NCBI GenBank assembly: GCA_964426915.1
Contig: CAYRTD010000090.1
Span: forward strand, 1 to 16,841
Source: CAYRTD01 sp964426915
GTDB taxonomy: Bacteria; Bacteroidota; Bacteroidia; Bacteroidales; GCA-2748055
Direction: 5' to 3'
DNA: 16,841 nucleotides
Shown here in pieces: positions 15,707 through 16,841 of the stretch (position 1 is its first letter; the number at the start of each line of letters is the position of its first letter). Below the pieces are notes generated by a model. That model made no database searches and had not been told where the DNA came from. It saw nothing but the letters and a program-made list of their open reading frames with translations. The position numbers and the translations under genes are program-made.

Positions 15707-16091
15707 CAGAAGGATATTTAATCCCCGAATATAAGAATATTGAACAATAATATAAAACCTAAAAAATAAAGACCCGGAAACAGGCACTTATACATAAATA
15801 TCCTGCCCAGATATCCGTAATGATCACAAATATTAAAATCTCAGGAGCTTAAAATCAGGGTGTAAGTTTATCAATTATCACTGTTTCAGATGAATATAGG
15901 ACCACGGATGGATATTGAATAGGGGGATGTTTTGGAGTCGCTTCGCTCGGGAGAGGACACTGAGAAGGGATTGCATTGGTAATCGTTGAGGCGTTAGCGG
16001 GGACCATAAAAGAAAAAGCAAATTGAGAGCGGGAATGCTCTATTTTCTGCCAATGTTATGATTAGAAGATTATCTTGATGTAAGATTTTAA

Positions 16092-16204
16092 GGTGCCAAT
16101 TCGAAGAGGGTCTTCTTACGGGCCCGGAGGGTCCGAATTACCTTAGCCGCGGTTACGCCCGCGGTAAAGGACATCCACCCCCCACGTTTCCCAGGCATCG
16201 ATGC
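16092..16204. repeat. GC-rich REP-like hairpin block
   Basis: Three foldable parts are adjacent: GAAGA/TCTTC (16103-16115), CGGGCCC-GGA-GGGTCCG (16119-16135, one G-T pair), and CCTTAGCCGCGG / CCGCGGTAAAGG around TTACGC (16141-16170, 10 of 12 pairs). AATTCG and CGAATT can also close a stem around the first two. A perfect palindrome GCATCGATGC follows at 16195-16204. It looks like an intergenic REP-type repeat or a structured RNA; only one copy is in the window. Confidence 0.5.
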
Positions 16205-16229
16205 GGCATGGGTCACTGGTAAGGACACA

Positions 16230-16610
16230 AAGAAAAAATATTCCAAACTCATATATTAATTTCCAGGAATATTTATCAAATCAAAAATTCTGGACCATAA
16301 TATACATATGTAAACAATATTTAATTACAAAAGTAATCCTTTCGGGTAAGGAAGAAGTCATTTTATTTAATTATTATGATTACATAAATAAACAGAAAAT
16401 AAATGTTAATTATGTATTATATGTTACTGTAAATCAGTTATATTAATATATTATATAAAGTCATAATTTAATAAGACATATATAAATAGGGATATTTATG
16501 AATAATTCGGGAAATATTTTATTTTATAATACTATATTTCAATTCATTATAAATATTATTTAAAGCTTTAGTTAATTTTTTATTTTCTCATTATTTTTAA
16601 TACGTCCCAT
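16230..16610. other. Very AT-rich stretch
   Basis: Counting three 60-base lines (16381-16560) gives 25 G/C of 180, about 14%, far below the coding regions. A possible 81-codon reading frame at 16201-16446 has a Lys/Tyr/Asn/Ile-rich translation with no recognisable motif and is not called. It may be a silenced or decayed insertion. Confidence 0.6.
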
Positions 16611-16790
16611 TGATTCCGTTCAGGGTCTGCATATTTCATTTTATTTTATTGAAAATCAATGACATTGAAAATTTATTTTCCCGACTTTGAGAGATTCCCT
16701 ATAGTCAAATGACCTCATTTTTTGTTTTTTGCTCATCTTTAGAGAAATCTATGCGTCATTGGTTTAATAACACCGGGATTGTTGCATAAT

Positions 16791-16812
16791 TAGTGTCTGT
16801 CCATAATGTCCA
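16791..16812 (-). repeat. MITE/IS-like terminal repeat, copy E
   Basis: TAGTGTCTGTCCATAATGTC begins this copy. The following ATATCTGCGTT also matches the inverted right part of the 8821-8967 element (AACGCAGATA), so the shared sequence exceeds the 22-bp terminus. It may be the left end of a larger element that continues past the window. Confidence 0.6.
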
Positions 16813-16841
16813 ATATCTGCGTTGCTGCAAAAATTTTAAAT

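Larger units (their letters stand above)
15707..16841. other. Gene-free region of about 1.1 kb
   Basis: No supported coding region was found on either strand. From left to right it holds the symporter upstream region, a stretch with TCGCTTCGCTC-type repeat debris (about 15936-15950), a small hairpin AGAGC/GCTCT (16026-16041), a GC-rich hairpin block (16092-16204), a very AT-rich stretch (about 16230-16610) and a MITE-like terminus at the right end. No symporter promoter could be placed with confidence. Confidence 0.6.

Noticed and set aside
15707..15787. The longer symporter start giving an extra 27 residues
   Set aside because: The extension reads like untranslated DNA and places residues ahead of the normal basic/TM1 start MKKIQLHWQ.
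16092..16170. A tRNA or riboswitch reading of the structured block
   Set aside because: No cloverleaf, anticodon arm or known riboswitch core fits; the stems are better described as REP-like hairpins.
16201..16446. An 81-codon reading frame starting with MRHGSLV
   Set aside because: It starts in the GC-rich repeat block, continues into very AT-rich DNA, and has no recognisable motif or start signal.

Overview
The window looks like chromosomal DNA from a fermentative member of the Bacteroidota, probably Bacteroidales-like. This is inferred from moderately AT-rich coding DNA, the near absence of Shine-Dalgarno sequences, a small outer-membrane barrel protein with a typical signal peptide, and the style of the SlyD, SDR and symporter sequences. 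Ten to twelve complete protein genes are present and no rRNA, tRNA or CRISPR array was seen.

Left part (1-2433): a SlyD-type peptidyl-prolyl isomerase and a small outer-membrane beta-barrel protein on the minus strand, then a short-chain dehydrogenase/reductase on the plus strand. Centre-left (2492-7824): a five-gene minus-strand run, transcribed pta - hbd - ackA - ptb - buk. It puts two acyl-CoA to acyl-phosphate to acid + ATP modules (acetate and butyrate) around a 3-hydroxybutyryl-CoA dehydrogenase homologue, so it is a substrate-level phosphorylation locus for fermentation end products.

Centre-right (8002-13975): a DUF1338/HglS-family protein (2-oxoadipate to 2-hydroxyglutarate chemistry in characterised relatives), an orphan soluble PAS-histidine kinase on the opposite strand, and a 978-residue FAD/Fe-S oxidoreductase of the YdiJ/D-2-hydroxyglutarate dehydrogenase type. 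Together they suggest, without proving, a 2-oxoadipate to D-2-hydroxyglutarate to 2-oxoglutarate route. Right part (14294-15706): a dicarboxylate/acidic amino acid:cation symporter convergent with the oxidoreductase, then more than 1.1 kb without a recognisable gene.

The non-coding DNA is unusually rich in repeats. A 22-bp terminal-inverted-repeat-like sequence (core GGACATTATGGACAGACAC) occurs five times, twice as the right end of a short MITE-like element and twice abutting a stop codon. Between the two convergent genes at 13973-14296 lies an inverted-repeat element built from GTTRTGCA octamers; both neighbouring TAA stop codons form its outermost bases. A GC-rich, hairpin-forming block at 16092-16204 precedes a very AT-rich stretch (about 14% G+C over the 180 bases counted by eye). 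No clear new defence or mobile system was found; the most interesting signals are the 2-hydroxyglutarate gene pair, the dual kinase operon with an active-site variant Hbd, and the repeat families.
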